Shown here: positions 1 to 7,076 of the stretch, piece after piece
Layout: each line of letters starts with the position of its first letter
How positions within the stretch are numbered: the stretch's first letter is position 1
NCBI GenBank assembly: GCA_964419255.1
Contig: CAYQOU010000101.1
Location: 1-9,326 of the forward strand
Length of the DNA: 9,326 bases
Direction of reading: 5' to 3'
Origin: CAZPHU01 sp964419255
Lineage (GTDB): Bacteria; Fibrobacterota; Chitinivibrionia; Chitinivibrionales; CAYFVL01
Notes under the pieces: generated by a model
The model's database searches: none
What the model was told of the DNA's origin: nothing
What the model saw: the letters and a program-made list of their open reading frames with translations, nothing else
Made by a program: the position numbers and the translations under genes

Positions 1-24
1 CTTTTTTATATCAACGCTTCCCAT
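1..24 (-). CDS. Possible 5' end of a gene running off the left edge
   Basis: On the minus strand an ATG at 24-22 opens a frame reading M-G-S-V-D-I-K-K with no stop before the window ends. It is preceded by AGGTGAG (37-31) with a 6-base spacer, a reasonable though imperfect ribosome binding site. Only eight codons are visible, so no product can be named. The gene would follow the acyltransferase gene in the same direction after about 440 non-coding bases, so it probably has its own promoter, although I found no convincing one. It could be a chance ATG. The call rests only on the ribosome site and the open frame. Confidence 0.35.
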
Positions 25-351
25 CAGTTGCTCACCTGATTGACCGCAATTCTGATTTCTGCCGTTTTTTTAGATTCTTTCTTTCACTCCGAATCCTGAT
101 TATTACATAAGTCCTACAGAGCCGGAACAGGTCGCCGGATTTATTCAAATGAGATATATCCCGCCCTTAATGGCTCTGATTTCGATTACCGATAATTAAA
201 CCCAGGCCTTTAGCCCTCCATGCGGGATTTATATTTCGGCCTTTCAGACCATATAGTTAATCCGTAGTTACCACAATCGGCTGCCTGATATTACAAAAAG
301 CCTATGCCTGTTAATGGCGAATAGACAAATAACACGACAAAATAATCTGTT

Positions 352-387
352 TTTCCCCCATTGCCGGTGAAGCAGGAATGGGGGGAA
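352..387. repeat. Strong hairpin downstream of the acyltransferase gene
   Basis: CCCCCATT (355-362) pairs perfectly with AATGGGGG (377-384). Three more outer pairs, one a T-G wobble, extend the stem to 11 bp, around a 14-base loop (363-376). It lies about 80 bases past the stop of the minus-strand acyltransferase gene. Read on the minus strand, the stem is followed by AAAAACAG rather than a T-run, so it is not a textbook intrinsic terminator. It could protect the 3' end of the operon mRNA, or be part of the dispersed repeat that starts 4 bases to its right. Confidence 0.55.
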
Positions 388-390
388 TAC

Positions 391-419
391 AGAGGACTGG
401 TATCGGTTATGGAATTCAA
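391..419 (+). repeat. Dispersed intergenic repeat, copy B
   Basis: This 29-base stretch begins AGAGGACTGGT and contains GGAATT. It matches 6720-6748 at 23 of 29 positions without gaps and in the same orientation. Both copies lie in intergenic DNA, one on each side of the three-gene dnaE operon. This copy is the more degenerate: its inner GTATC-G-GTTAT no longer forms the perfect inverted repeat seen in the other copy. It may be a remnant of a small interspersed element; its nature is not established. Confidence 0.4.
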
Positions 420-468
420 AAGGTTGGTGATATAGGTCTATCTGGATTGAATCGTCGCAAGAAGACAA

Positions 469-1227
469 TCATCCTGCACATAAATCAGATACTGCATTTT
501 GCTGCATTGAGACAATCTGCCGATGCATATGCTCGGACAAGGTTCTCTTATTGTATTCCCCTACCCTCTCTGGTTCAAGTGGCTCCCCAATGTGCAGAGT
601 TATTGTACCCGGTCTTACAAGCAGTCTCTTCTTGGGCAGAACATCATGGGTTCCCCCCAGATAAATCGGAACGACCGTCGCCCCCGACTCCAGCGCGAGT
701 GCAAAGGCTGCCTGCTTGAAATCACCCACCTTTCCGTCCGGACTGCGAGTACCCTCCGGAAAAAGAACCAGAGAAATATCCTTTTCCTTGAGCATTTCCA
801 CCGCTTTGGTGATCGATTTGCGAGCATTTCGGGCATTGCTTCGATCTACTGACACCTGTCCCATTGCAGCTATTCCCCACCCGAAAAACGGTATCTGAAA
901 CAGCTCCTTTTTCGCAATAAAGCTGACATGGAAAGGAAATATGGACATAATTATCGGAATATCCAGGTGACTGCTGTGATTAACAATAAGAACGTACCGC
1001 TTATCGGTTGATATTCGATCCATGTTGACGGTCTCGATTCGAAGACCGGCCATTTTGACAAAGTTTTTACACCAGCCTCGTCCTATCTTTCGCGCCCAGA
1101 TGCGATTAAAAAGTGATGCAAGCACGACGAGAGAAGCTATCAAGGGTACCGTAATACTAACCCATACAAGTATCAATATCGAGCGCACAACCTCCATAGT
1201 TTTCATGCTGCGGTTTTGCTCAGCCAC
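469..1227 (-). CDS. plsC: PlsC-type lysophospholipid acyltransferase
   Basis: This is a membrane-bound acyltransferase of the 1-acyl-sn-glycerol-3-phosphate acyltransferase family. Members transfer a fatty acyl group to lysophosphatidic acid to make phosphatidic acid for phospholipids. At 252 residues it has the usual length. A hydrophobic segment lies at residues 13-40. All four family blocks are visible: N83-H84-x4-D89 (catalytic His/Asp), the GxxxVDR block ending at R129, FPEGTRS (156-162, phosphate binding) and VVPIYL (185-190). The GTG start at 1227 is chosen because AAGGAG (1238-1233) sits 5 bases upstream; it overlaps the end of dnaE by 25 bases. An ATG at 1206 would instead give an ATGA overlap with the dnaE stop but has no good ribosome site. 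It is the last gene of the dnaE operon. A related lysolipid substrate cannot be excluded. Confidence 0.9.
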   Translation of the reverse strand: MAEQNRSMKTMEVVRSILILVWVSITVPLIASLVVLASLFNRIWARKIGRGWCKNFVKMAGLRIETVNMDRISTDKRYVLIVNHSSHLDIPIIMSIFPFHVSFIAKKELFQIPFFGWGIAAMGQVSVDRSNARNARKSITKAVEMLKEKDISLVLFPEGTRSPDGKVGDFKQAAFALALESGATVVPIYLGGTHDVLPKKRLLVRPGTITLHIGEPLEPERVGEYNKRTLSEHMHRQIVSMQQNAVSDLCAG

Positions 1228-4200
1228 ACATTCTCCTTCCCTAACTGTTTCCTCAACGCGTCGATTACTTCCTTCGCAGGATTGAGCATGATGTTTTTTG
1301 CCTTGATCCTGTATTCATTGGCTTCCTGCGTATGCATGTGAATAATCAGTCGACATTCCCCCTTGTGTTGCGTGCAATGGGAGAAGACTTCTTTGATAAA
1401 CTCCTCCTCCAACCCCGGCGTTCGCATCTTTATATGCACACTTCGGGTCAGGTTTTCACGTGTCTCGGCCAGCGCCATCACCTTCTCGACCCTCAGTTTG
1501 GGTGGACGACTCTCCTCCCGCATGACCGTACCGCGCACCAGGACCATGGAATCGGTTGCCAAAAGATGCCTGTAGGTCTCGTAGGCATCTCCGAAGGCAA
1601 TCAGCTCTATACTGCCGCTGAGATCCTCCAGCTCCATGAACGCCATCGGACGACCGTCGCGTTGAATGTGGGTGCGCAGCGAGATGATTATCCCCCCGAC
1701 AGTTACCGATGTATCGTGCTTTGCCTCTGCCATATTGGATTCTGTGAGCTGGAGGGAGGCAAATCCCATGATCTCATCCCGGTAGTTATCTAACGGGTGA
1801 CCACTGACGTAAAAATTCAGCACCTCCTTTTCCCGCCCCAGCAACTCATTGTATGGCCAGGGAGCGACATCCGGCATCTGTGGCTCCGGGATAGATATGA
1901 CACTCTCCTTCTGCTGGTCCCCTCCCAGGTTAAACAGATCCGTCTGCCCGCTACGAGCATCTTTCTGGAAGCTATTCCCATACTCGACCGCCTGCTCGAT
2001 TGCGGCATGCTGCTGAGCTCGAGTCCCGGGAAGCAAATCCATAGCACCCGCGGATATGAGGCATTCCAGGCTTTTTTTGTTGAGCCGTTTAAGATCGACC
2101 TTGCGACACATATCAAAGATACTCTCAAAGGGACCGTTTTGCTCCCGCGCCTCCATAATCGCTTCGGCCGCCTTACCCACATTGGCAATGACTCCAAGCC
2201 CCAGTCGAATATTGCCTTCATCGATGCTGCAATTGATTTCGCTGCGGTTTACATCGGGAGGAAGCACCTTTATGTTCATTCGCTCAGCTTCGTTTTTGGT
2301 GGTCAGAAAGTCTTCCTTCTTTCCGATCCAGGAGGTAAGCGCCGCGGTCATATACTCCAGTGTATAATGTGTCTTAAGATATGCCGCCTGATAGGAGACG
2401 TGGGCATAAACAGTCGCATGAGCCTTGTTAAAGCCATATTCGGCAAACTTGGACATCAATGCATACACCTCTTTTGCAGCCTTCTGGTCGATGCCCTTTT
2501 CTTTGGCACCCTCCAAAAACCTGACCTCCATCTCCGCCATCTTGTCCAGCATCTTCTTACCCATGGCTTTACGGAGCATATCCGCTTGCCCCAGGGAAAA
2601 GCCGCCCATCATCTGAGCAATACGCATCACCTGTTCCTGATACACAATAATGCCGTAGGTGACATCCAGAACCTCTCTGAGCATCGGATGCGGATAGCTG
2701 ATCTCTTCCTTACCATGCTTTCGGCGAATGAAGCTGTCGATATTGTTCATCGGACCGGGGCGATACAGTGCCGCCATAGCGATGATATCTTCTATGCAGG
2801 TTGGTTTGAGCTTGCGCAGATAATCCTGCATGCCCTGCGATTCAAACTGGAAGACGTTTGTCGTTTCACCCTTACCGAAAAGCTCATACGTCTTCTCATC
2901 ACCTTCGGGAATGTCCTCCCAGATATCGATAAACTTGTCATGATATCTTTTAATCAGCCTGCATGTCTCCTGCAGTACGGTCAGGGTTCGCAGCCCCAGA
3001 AAATCCATCTTGATCAGTCCGACTGACTCGACCACCTTCATATCAAACTGGGTCATCACGATGTCGGTGCCGTTTGACTGCTTGAAAAGAGGTGACCATT
3101 TGACCACATCACCGGGGGCTATAATAACCCCTCCCGCATGCATTCCCGGCTGCCTGGCCAGCCCCTCCAGAACCCTGGCATGTTTGACCAGAAGCTGATA
3201 TCTGGGATTGTTCTCTATCGCCTGCTTAAGCTCACCACTGGCCTGGATGGATTTTTCGAGTGTCTTTTCATTGACCAGGGCGGAAAGCTTGTTTGCCTCC
3301 GGAATAGGTATCTCCATTGCTCTGGCCACATCCTTGACAATCATCTTGGCTTTCATCCTGCCGAAATTGATAATCTGACAGACAGCCTCCCGCCCATACT
3401 TTTGTACTACATATTCGATAATCCGGTAGCGGTCGTTATCCGCAAAGTCTATATCGGCATCAGGCATGGATATTCGCTCGGGATTTAGAAATCGCTCAAA
3501 GATCAGATCAAATTTTATCGGATCCACATTGGTGATATCGATACAGTAGGCGACCAGACTTCCGGCGGCAGAGCCTCTGCAACCACGCGCCACCCCCTGC
3601 CGGTCGGCCTCGATGACAAAGTCCCGCACAATCAGAAAGTAGCCGACAAAGCCCATGGAAATGATAATATCAAGCTCGTAGTCGAGTCGCTCCTGAAGCC
3701 TGGGGGTTATTTCGTCGTATTTTTTCTCCAATCCCTGCTGAGCCAGTCCCTTGAGATAGTCGGTTGCATCGGTGTACTGCGGGGGTACTTCAGGCACCGG
3801 CAGCTGTGGTTTTTCATGCACCTTCACATCGCAGCGCCGGGCAATTTCCAGTGTATTACTCATCGCCTCGGGAAGTTCCGGGAAAAGCCGGGACATCTCA
3901 TCGGGTGATTTGAAAAACAGCTCGTTGGTTGGGAAACGAAACCGATTGGGATTTGACAGGGTATTGCCGGTCTGAAGGCATAGAAGCACCTCATGAGATT
4001 CGGCATCCTCCTTCTTCAAGTAGTGGGCATCATTGGTTACAATAAAGGGAATTCCCATCTCTTTTCCCAGCTCGATAAGCTGCTTGAAGGCAATCGTCTC
4101 GTCCTCCATGCCATGGTCCTGCAGCTCGAAATAGAAGTTTCCTTCCCCGAACATGCTTACGTACTCCTCGGCCAGCATCCGAGCCCCGTCACGATCTCCC

Positions 4201-4649
4201 TGGAGAAGTTTTTGCGGAATAGCTCCGGCCACGCAGGCGGATGATGCGATTATCCCTTCAGAATGCTCCCGGAGAATTTCCATATCTATGCGTGGCTTGT
4301 AGTAGAACCCCTCCAGATAGCCGGCCGAGCTTAGCTTCATCAGGTTCTGCCATCCCTGCTGATTCCGTGCCAGAAGAATCAGGTGACTGTAATTTCTTTC
4401 ATCCTTGCTGGAGCTTTTCTCAAACCGCGAACGCGGAGCTACGTACGCCTCGAAGCCAAGAACCGGCTTTATGCCCGCTTTCGAACAGGTATCGTAAAAC
4501 TCTATCGCGCCAAAAAGGCCGCCATGGTCGGTTATGGCCAGAGCCGGCATGCCCCATTCGACGGTTTTCCTGACCATGTCCTTGATGCGGATCGCACCAT
4601 CCAGAAAGCTGTATTCGGTATGGTTATGCAGATGAACGAAGTTACTCAT
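1203..4649 (-). CDS. dnaE: DNA polymerase III subunit alpha (DnaE)
   Basis: This is the catalytic subunit of the replicative DNA polymerase. At 1148 residues it is full length for the DnaE1 type. The N-terminal PHP domain (about 1-215) begins HLHNHTEYSFLDG and has an apparently complete set of metal ligands: H8, H10, D17, H42, E67, H89, C139, D207, H209. The C-family polymerase core carries the catalytic acidic residues in PDADIDF (D397, D399) and KMDFLGL (D549), plus the GCRGSAAGS loop (356-364). A helix-hairpin-helix region follows around 797-870. Next come a beta-clamp binding motif QTDLF (902-906) and an OB fold (about 982-1055). The ATG at 4649 overlaps the upstream stop as ATGA and has AGGAG (4664-4660) 10 bases upstream. 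The gene is sandwiched in a coupled operon between an uncharacterised protein and a PlsC-type acyltransferase. No truncation or frameshift is seen. Confidence 0.98.
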   Translation of the reverse strand: MSNFVHLHNHTEYSFLDGAIRIKDMVRKTVEWGMPALAITDHGGLFGAIEFYDTCSKAGIKPVLGFEAYVAPRSRFEKSSSKDERNYSHLILLARNQQGWQNLMKLSSAGYLEGFYYKPRIDMEILREHSEGIIASSACVAGAIPQKLLQGDRDGARMLAEEYVSMFGEGNFYFELQDHGMEDETIAFKQLIELGKEMGIPFIVTNDAHYLKKEDAESHEVLLCLQTGNTLSNPNRFRFPTNELFFKSPDEMSRLFPELPEAMSNTLEIARRCDVKVHEKPQLPVPEVPPQYTDATDYLKGLAQQGLEKKYDEITPRLQERLDYELDIIISMGFVGYFLIVRDFVIEADRQGVARGCRGSAAGSLVAYCIDITNVDPIKFDLIFERFLNPERISMPDADIDFADNDRYRIIEYVVQKYGREAVCQIINFGRMKAKMIVKDVARAMEIPIPEANKLSALVNEKTLEKSIQASGELKQAIENNPRYQLLVKHARVLEGLARQPGMHAGGVIIAPGDVVKWSPLFKQSNGTDIVMTQFDMKVVESVGLIKMDFLGLRTLTVLQETCRLIKRYHDKFIDIWEDIPEGDEKTYELFGKGETTNVFQFESQGMQDYLRKLKPTCIEDIIAMAALYRPGPMNNIDSFIRRKHGKEEISYPHPMLREVLDVTYGIIVYQEQVMRIAQMMGGFSLGQADMLRKAMGKKMLDKMAEMEVRFLEGAKEKGIDQKAAKEVYALMSKFAEYGFNKAHATVYAHVSYQAAYLKTHYTLEYMTAALTSWIGKKEDFLTTKNEAERMNIKVLPPDVNRSEINCSIDEGNIRLGLGVIANVGKAAEAIMEAREQNGPFESIFDMCRKVDLKRLNKKSLECLISAGAMDLLPGTRAQQHAAIEQAVEYGNSFQKDARSGQTDLFNLGGDQQKESVISIPEPQMPDVAPWPYNELLGREKEVLNFYVSGHPLDNYRDEIMGFASLQLTESNMAEAKHDTSVTVGGIIISLRTHIQRDGRPMAFMELEDLSGSIELIAFGDAYETYRHLLATDSMVLVRGTVMREESRPPKLRVEKVMALAETRENLTRSVHIKMRTPGLEEEFIKEVFSHCTQHKGECRLIIHMHTQEANEYRIKAKNIMLNPAKEVIDALRKQLGKENVWLSKTAA
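1233..1238 (-). promoter_or_regulatory. Ribosome binding site inside the 3' end of dnaE
   Basis: AAGGAG on the minus strand lies 5 bases before the GTG at 1227 and inside the last dnaE codons. It decides in favour of the GTG start of the acyltransferase over the ATG at 1206, and lets ribosomes load on plsC while dnaE is still being translated. Confidence 0.6.
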
Positions 4650-6454
4650 ACCGGATGAACTCCTATACGTTGAATTTTTCTTACATCAAACCGCTTTTCT
4701 GTTACTGTTCCCACCTGTCGGGCATCCATTGCAGGATCCATTCCCTTGTGCAGGTTTCGCGGAACTACAGTATACTCCCCCTCCGGGATGGAGGGACTGC
4801 CCTCATATTCAAATCGCAACTGGTAGCCCATGAGAATGGCAAAATCGATCACATGGAAAAGCTCTCCGAGCTCCAATTCTTTGAGTTCGGTACTGTACTT
4901 GCCGACACTCATGGGTCGCACTGATGGTTCGGATTCCTCTTCTGTCTGGAAAATCGGCGTTAGACAATACTGCTTTTGTTTTTCAACGATCCGAAATTCC
5001 TCGTGTCGTTTCTCCTGTTGATATGCAAAACGGGTATCAAAGCCCATGGCTTGCAGCATATCACGCACTTGTCGCTCCGTGCCCGCCTTAACCGAAAACA
5101 CCATATCCGAAGTCACCGGCTCGATGTATTTCTTCAGAGGCTCGTACGACTGAAGTTGCATGGAGGTTTTCGGATCGTTAGATACAATCAGTGTACGATC
5201 ACTCATGAACAGACGTGAAAATTCCCGTATCCATTCACGAATGGTTATCCGCACATTGTCAGGAGCATTCCATGCATCCAGATACTCCATTATACTGTCC
5301 GCATCAAATCCCTTACTCAAAGAGTCGTGCAGGATGGTTTTGTCGATCATTCCCTTATACACCTGGTCAAAATTAGTGTATTGGCCAAACAGTGAAAAGG
5401 TAAAAAGGTCCTGGGGGGAAGAATCCGGGGGCAGAATGGCCGAAAAATCGGGCATCAGTATTACCGTTTGTCGTATTCGTCTTTCTATCTGTTCGAACGG
5501 TTCCAGGGTTCTTTTTCGCCACGCCCGATGGTGACCGTGACGAGTTTTGCCAGCCTCGATATAGCCAAAGTAGTACAGGATCCTGAAAACCTGCTCGGCA
5601 CTCTCACGCTCTTGCCCGAAGTTACCCAGGCAAAAGCCTTCTTCCCCGATCTGCTGCTGTGCACAGTCCAGCATCTCCAGGCGCCAGGCACCCATTTGCT
5701 CCATAAAAAACCGGAAAAGCTCTTCCCATCTCTGCTTCAAGCCTTTATCATTCCATGACAAAACCCTGGCGTAATCCGGAAGAAGCAGCTTCCCCTCTTC
5801 ATAGATGATATTATTCTCACGCAGATAGGCCATGAGAAGATGCATCAACTCTTTTCTGTTTTTTTCGTTTCGCGACGGTTCGTTGGCAGGGGAAAATCCT
5901 TGCAGGATTCTTTCGAGCTGCTGTAATGATCCGCGTGCCAGTTTCCCCTGCTGGGTTAGTTTGATCATTGCCCTGCCTGCAAGTGATATAAATACGACGC
6001 AGTCGTTGAGGCACTGATAGACCCATACGGGATGCAGTGGATCGGTGAATTCATCCGTCTGATTGTTCAGTAGAACAGCAGTGATCATCGGGAGCAGTTG
6101 GTCGGCAAGATCGTCAAAGCCGATAAGAAAACGATTTCCGACATCATCCTCAGCACCATATACCAGAAAGGATTCGATAAGCTCATCGAAAAGAAACCTT
6201 GATTCGGGTGCCGCTACTCCTCTGCGTCCAAACGCATACGCCTGTGCGCACAACACCCTGGCTTCATCACTCAACTCATCGAAACGTTTTTGCAACGATT
6301 CTACAGTGCTAAACGAATCTTTTACATCATCCAGCAAAGACGGCGATATAATCCGTCTCTTAAGCCCACGATCGCCCAGAAGATGCTTAAAGATGAACGA
6401 AGAAGGTATTTTTTTCAGGTAATCGGTAAAAAGAAGTGGCTGCGCTTGTCTCAC
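4646..6454 (-). CDS. Helicase_C_3-like and WYL-like domain protein, function unknown
   Basis: This 602-residue protein has no known function that I can name. Residues about 325-460 (VILMPDFSAIL, then DADSIMEYLDAWNAPDNVRI, TLIVSNDPKT) resemble the Helicase_C_3/XPB-Ssl2 N-terminal-like region of bacterial 'helicase-associated' proteins. Before it, residues about 282-302 (AEQVFRILYYFGYIEAG) look like a winged-helix segment. The C-terminus (about 531-600: IDFAILMGYQLRFEY, TVVPRNL, KRFDVRKIQRI) fits the WYL-like fold, which is linked to nucleic-acid or nucleotide sensing. No Walker A or B motif is seen, so it is not itself a helicase. The start is GTG at 6454: an in-frame TAA lies directly upstream, and GAGGA (6462-6458) lies 3 bases before it. 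It is the first gene of the operon and its stop overlaps the dnaE start (ATGA), so dnaE translation is probably coupled to it. A role in replication or repair is inferred from position only. Confidence 0.75.
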   Translation of the reverse strand: MRQAQPLLFTDYLKKIPSSFIFKHLLGDRGLKRRIISPSLLDDVKDSFSTVESLQKRFDELSDEARVLCAQAYAFGRRGVAAPESRFLFDELIESFLVYGAEDDVGNRFLIGFDDLADQLLPMITAVLLNNQTDEFTDPLHPVWVYQCLNDCVVFISLAGRAMIKLTQQGKLARGSLQQLERILQGFSPANEPSRNEKNRKELMHLLMAYLRENNIIYEEGKLLLPDYARVLSWNDKGLKQRWEELFRFFMEQMGAWRLEMLDCAQQQIGEEGFCLGNFGQERESAEQVFRILYYFGYIEAGKTRHGHHRAWRKRTLEPFEQIERRIRQTVILMPDFSAILPPDSSPQDLFTFSLFGQYTNFDQVYKGMIDKTILHDSLSKGFDADSIMEYLDAWNAPDNVRITIREWIREFSRLFMSDRTLIVSNDPKTSMQLQSYEPLKKYIEPVTSDMVFSVKAGTERQVRDMLQAMGFDTRFAYQQEKRHEEFRIVEKQKQYCLTPIFQTEEESEPSVRPMSVGKYSTELKELELGELFHVIDFAILMGYQLRFEYEGSPSIPEGEYTVVPRNLHKGMDPAMDARQVGTVTEKRFDVRKIQRIGVHPV

Positions 6455-6472
6455 TTATCCTCACTGCCCCTA

Positions 6473-6486
6473 CCGTTAAGAAACGG
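6473..6486 (-). promoter_or_regulatory. Small hairpin in the leader of the dnaE operon
   Basis: CCGTT (6473-6477) pairs with AACGG (6482-6486) around a 4-base loop, 18 bases upstream of the GTG start at 6454 and just ahead of its ribosome site. A 5-bp stem is short and may be chance. No convincing promoter was found on the minus strand between here and 6630. Confidence 0.2.
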
Positions 6487-6559
6487 AAAGATAAATCAAT
6501 TGAAAAAATATACATACCGCCTCCCCGTAACTGCATCTCTTGTTACCTCTTTACCACTA

Positions 6560-6589
6560 TTGCCCTGATTAGATGATTAGATGTATACT
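6560..6589 (+). promoter_or_regulatory. Candidate sigma-70-type promoter for the Trm112-type gene
   Basis: TTGCCC (6560-6565; 4 of 6 matches to TTGACA) lies 18 bases before TATACT (6584-6589; 5 of 6 matches to TATAAT). Transcription from here would give a leader of roughly 180 bases containing the repeat copy at 6720-6748. The tandem GATTAGAT octamers (6567-6582) fill the spacer and could be an operator. The assignment rests on sequence matching alone. Confidence 0.3.
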
Positions 6590-6719
6590 TAACCTAAGTC
6601 CGGAAATATCGAAGAACGAAAAATCAAGGAACCAGGAAACAAAAACATCCACATATTGCGGCAAAAAACGTGCTTTACCTCCTTCCAGCGTTCAGCTAAA
6701 GCGGGACGGGACAGGATGG

Positions 6720-6748
6720 AGAGGACTGGTGTCAGACACGGAATTTAT
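6720..6748 (+). repeat. Dispersed intergenic repeat, copy A
   Basis: This matches 391-419 at 23 of 29 bases in the same orientation. It contains a perfect short inverted repeat, GTGTC-A-GACAC (6729-6739), followed by GGAATT. It ends 15 bases before the ribosome site of the Trm112-type gene, so it would be part of that gene's mRNA leader. The GTGTC/GACAC core resembles palindromic repeats often seen in bacterial intergenic DNA, but I cannot assign it to a named family. Confidence 0.4.
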
Positions 6749-6763
6749 ACCAATACACTGATG

Positions 6764-6768
6764 AGGAG
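6764..6768 (+). promoter_or_regulatory. Ribosome binding site that fixes the Trm112-type start
   Basis: AGGAG ends directly against an ATG at 6769, too close to serve it, but lies 6 bases before the ATG at 6775. This favours 6775 as the true start. Confidence 0.65.
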
Positions 6769-6774
6769 ATGCAC

Positions 6775-7032
6775 ATGATTGACAAGGAGCTGCTCAACAT
6801 TCTCTGCTGTCCTGAAACCAAGCAGGACATCGAATATGTCGAAGGGGATATCATCGCAAAAATCAACCAGCGAATAGAAGAGGGCACGCTTACCAACCGC
6901 GGTGGTGAGGTGGTTAAGGAAAAAATCGATGCGGGGCTTTTGCGGGAAGACAAAAAGTACCTCTACCCTATCAGACAGGACATCCCGATTATGCTTATCG
7001 ATGAGGCGATACCGTTTGAGGAGTTTGCCTGA
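6775..7032 (+). CDS. Trm112 family protein (UPF0434-like)
   Basis: This is a small protein of 85 residues from the Trm112/UPF0434 family. The N-terminus LLNILCCPETKQDIEY and the C-terminal YPIRQDIPIMLIDEA are the family hallmarks. In eukaryotes and archaea, Trm112 activates methyltransferases acting on tRNA, rRNA and release factors; most bacterial members have no assigned role. Classic members carry two CxxC-type zinc pairs. Here only C11-C12 remain in the first position and the second pair (near 58-62, REDKK) has no cysteine, so a structural zinc is unlikely. Residues about 28-55 form an extra, probably helical stretch (about 25 residues more than short members) which I believe is shared by a subgroup of the family. 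The start at 6775 is set by the ribosome site. It is transcribed away from the dnaE operon. Confidence 0.88.
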   Translation: MIDKELLNILCCPETKQDIEYVEGDIIAKINQRIEEGTLTNRGGEVVKEKIDAGLLREDKKYLYPIRQDIPIMLIDEAIPFEEFA

Positions 7033-7076
7033 AAAACCACCATCTCAACGCAACACTTATGGTATACGGAAGCAAC

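Larger units (their letters stand above)
25..468. other. Non-coding stretch downstream of the plsC-like gene
   Basis: About 440 bases with no convincing gene. The frames here are short and have no credible ribosome site or protein-like composition. The stretch holds a long hairpin (352-387), one copy of a dispersed repeat (391-419) and several short inverted repeats, including CAGAGCC (117-123) with GGCTCTG (172-178) and AGGCC/GGCCT around 204-243. No tRNA, known riboswitch or classic U-tract terminator was recognised. It may serve as 3' end of the operon on its right and leader of a gene to the left. Confidence 0.6.
6455..6774. other. Divergent intergenic region
   Basis: These 320 bases separate the minus-strand dnaE operon from the plus-strand Trm112-type gene and should carry promoters for both. 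The stretch is rich in A and T. It holds a candidate plus-strand promoter (6560-6589), a tandem GATTAGAT pair (6567-6582), a small leader hairpin (6473-6486) and a dispersed repeat copy (6720-6748). No convincing open reading frame or RNA gene is seen. Confidence 0.6.

Noticed and set aside
352..387. Classic rho-independent terminator of the dnaE operon
   Set aside because: The hairpin is strong, but on the minus strand it is followed by an A-run, not T.
268..468. 66-codon minus-strand frame right after the acyltransferase stop
   Set aside because: It has no ribosome site of its own, crosses the repeat and the hairpin, and has no protein-like features.
378..719. Plus-strand frame overlapping the plsC-like gene
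   Set aside because: It is antisense to conserved acyltransferase motifs and lacks a ribosome site.
1797..3026. 409-codon plus-strand open frame inside dnaE
   Set aside because: It lies wholly antisense to the conserved polymerase core, shows no recognisable domain, and is explained by codon bias of dnaE.
4646..6454. Functional helicase
   Set aside because: No Walker A or B motif or other motor motif is visible; only helicase-associated and WYL-like patterns are seen.
6567..6583. CRISPR-like or satellite array from the tandem GATTAGAT
   Set aside because: There are only two 8-base units with no spacers, so this is at most a small operator-like repeat.
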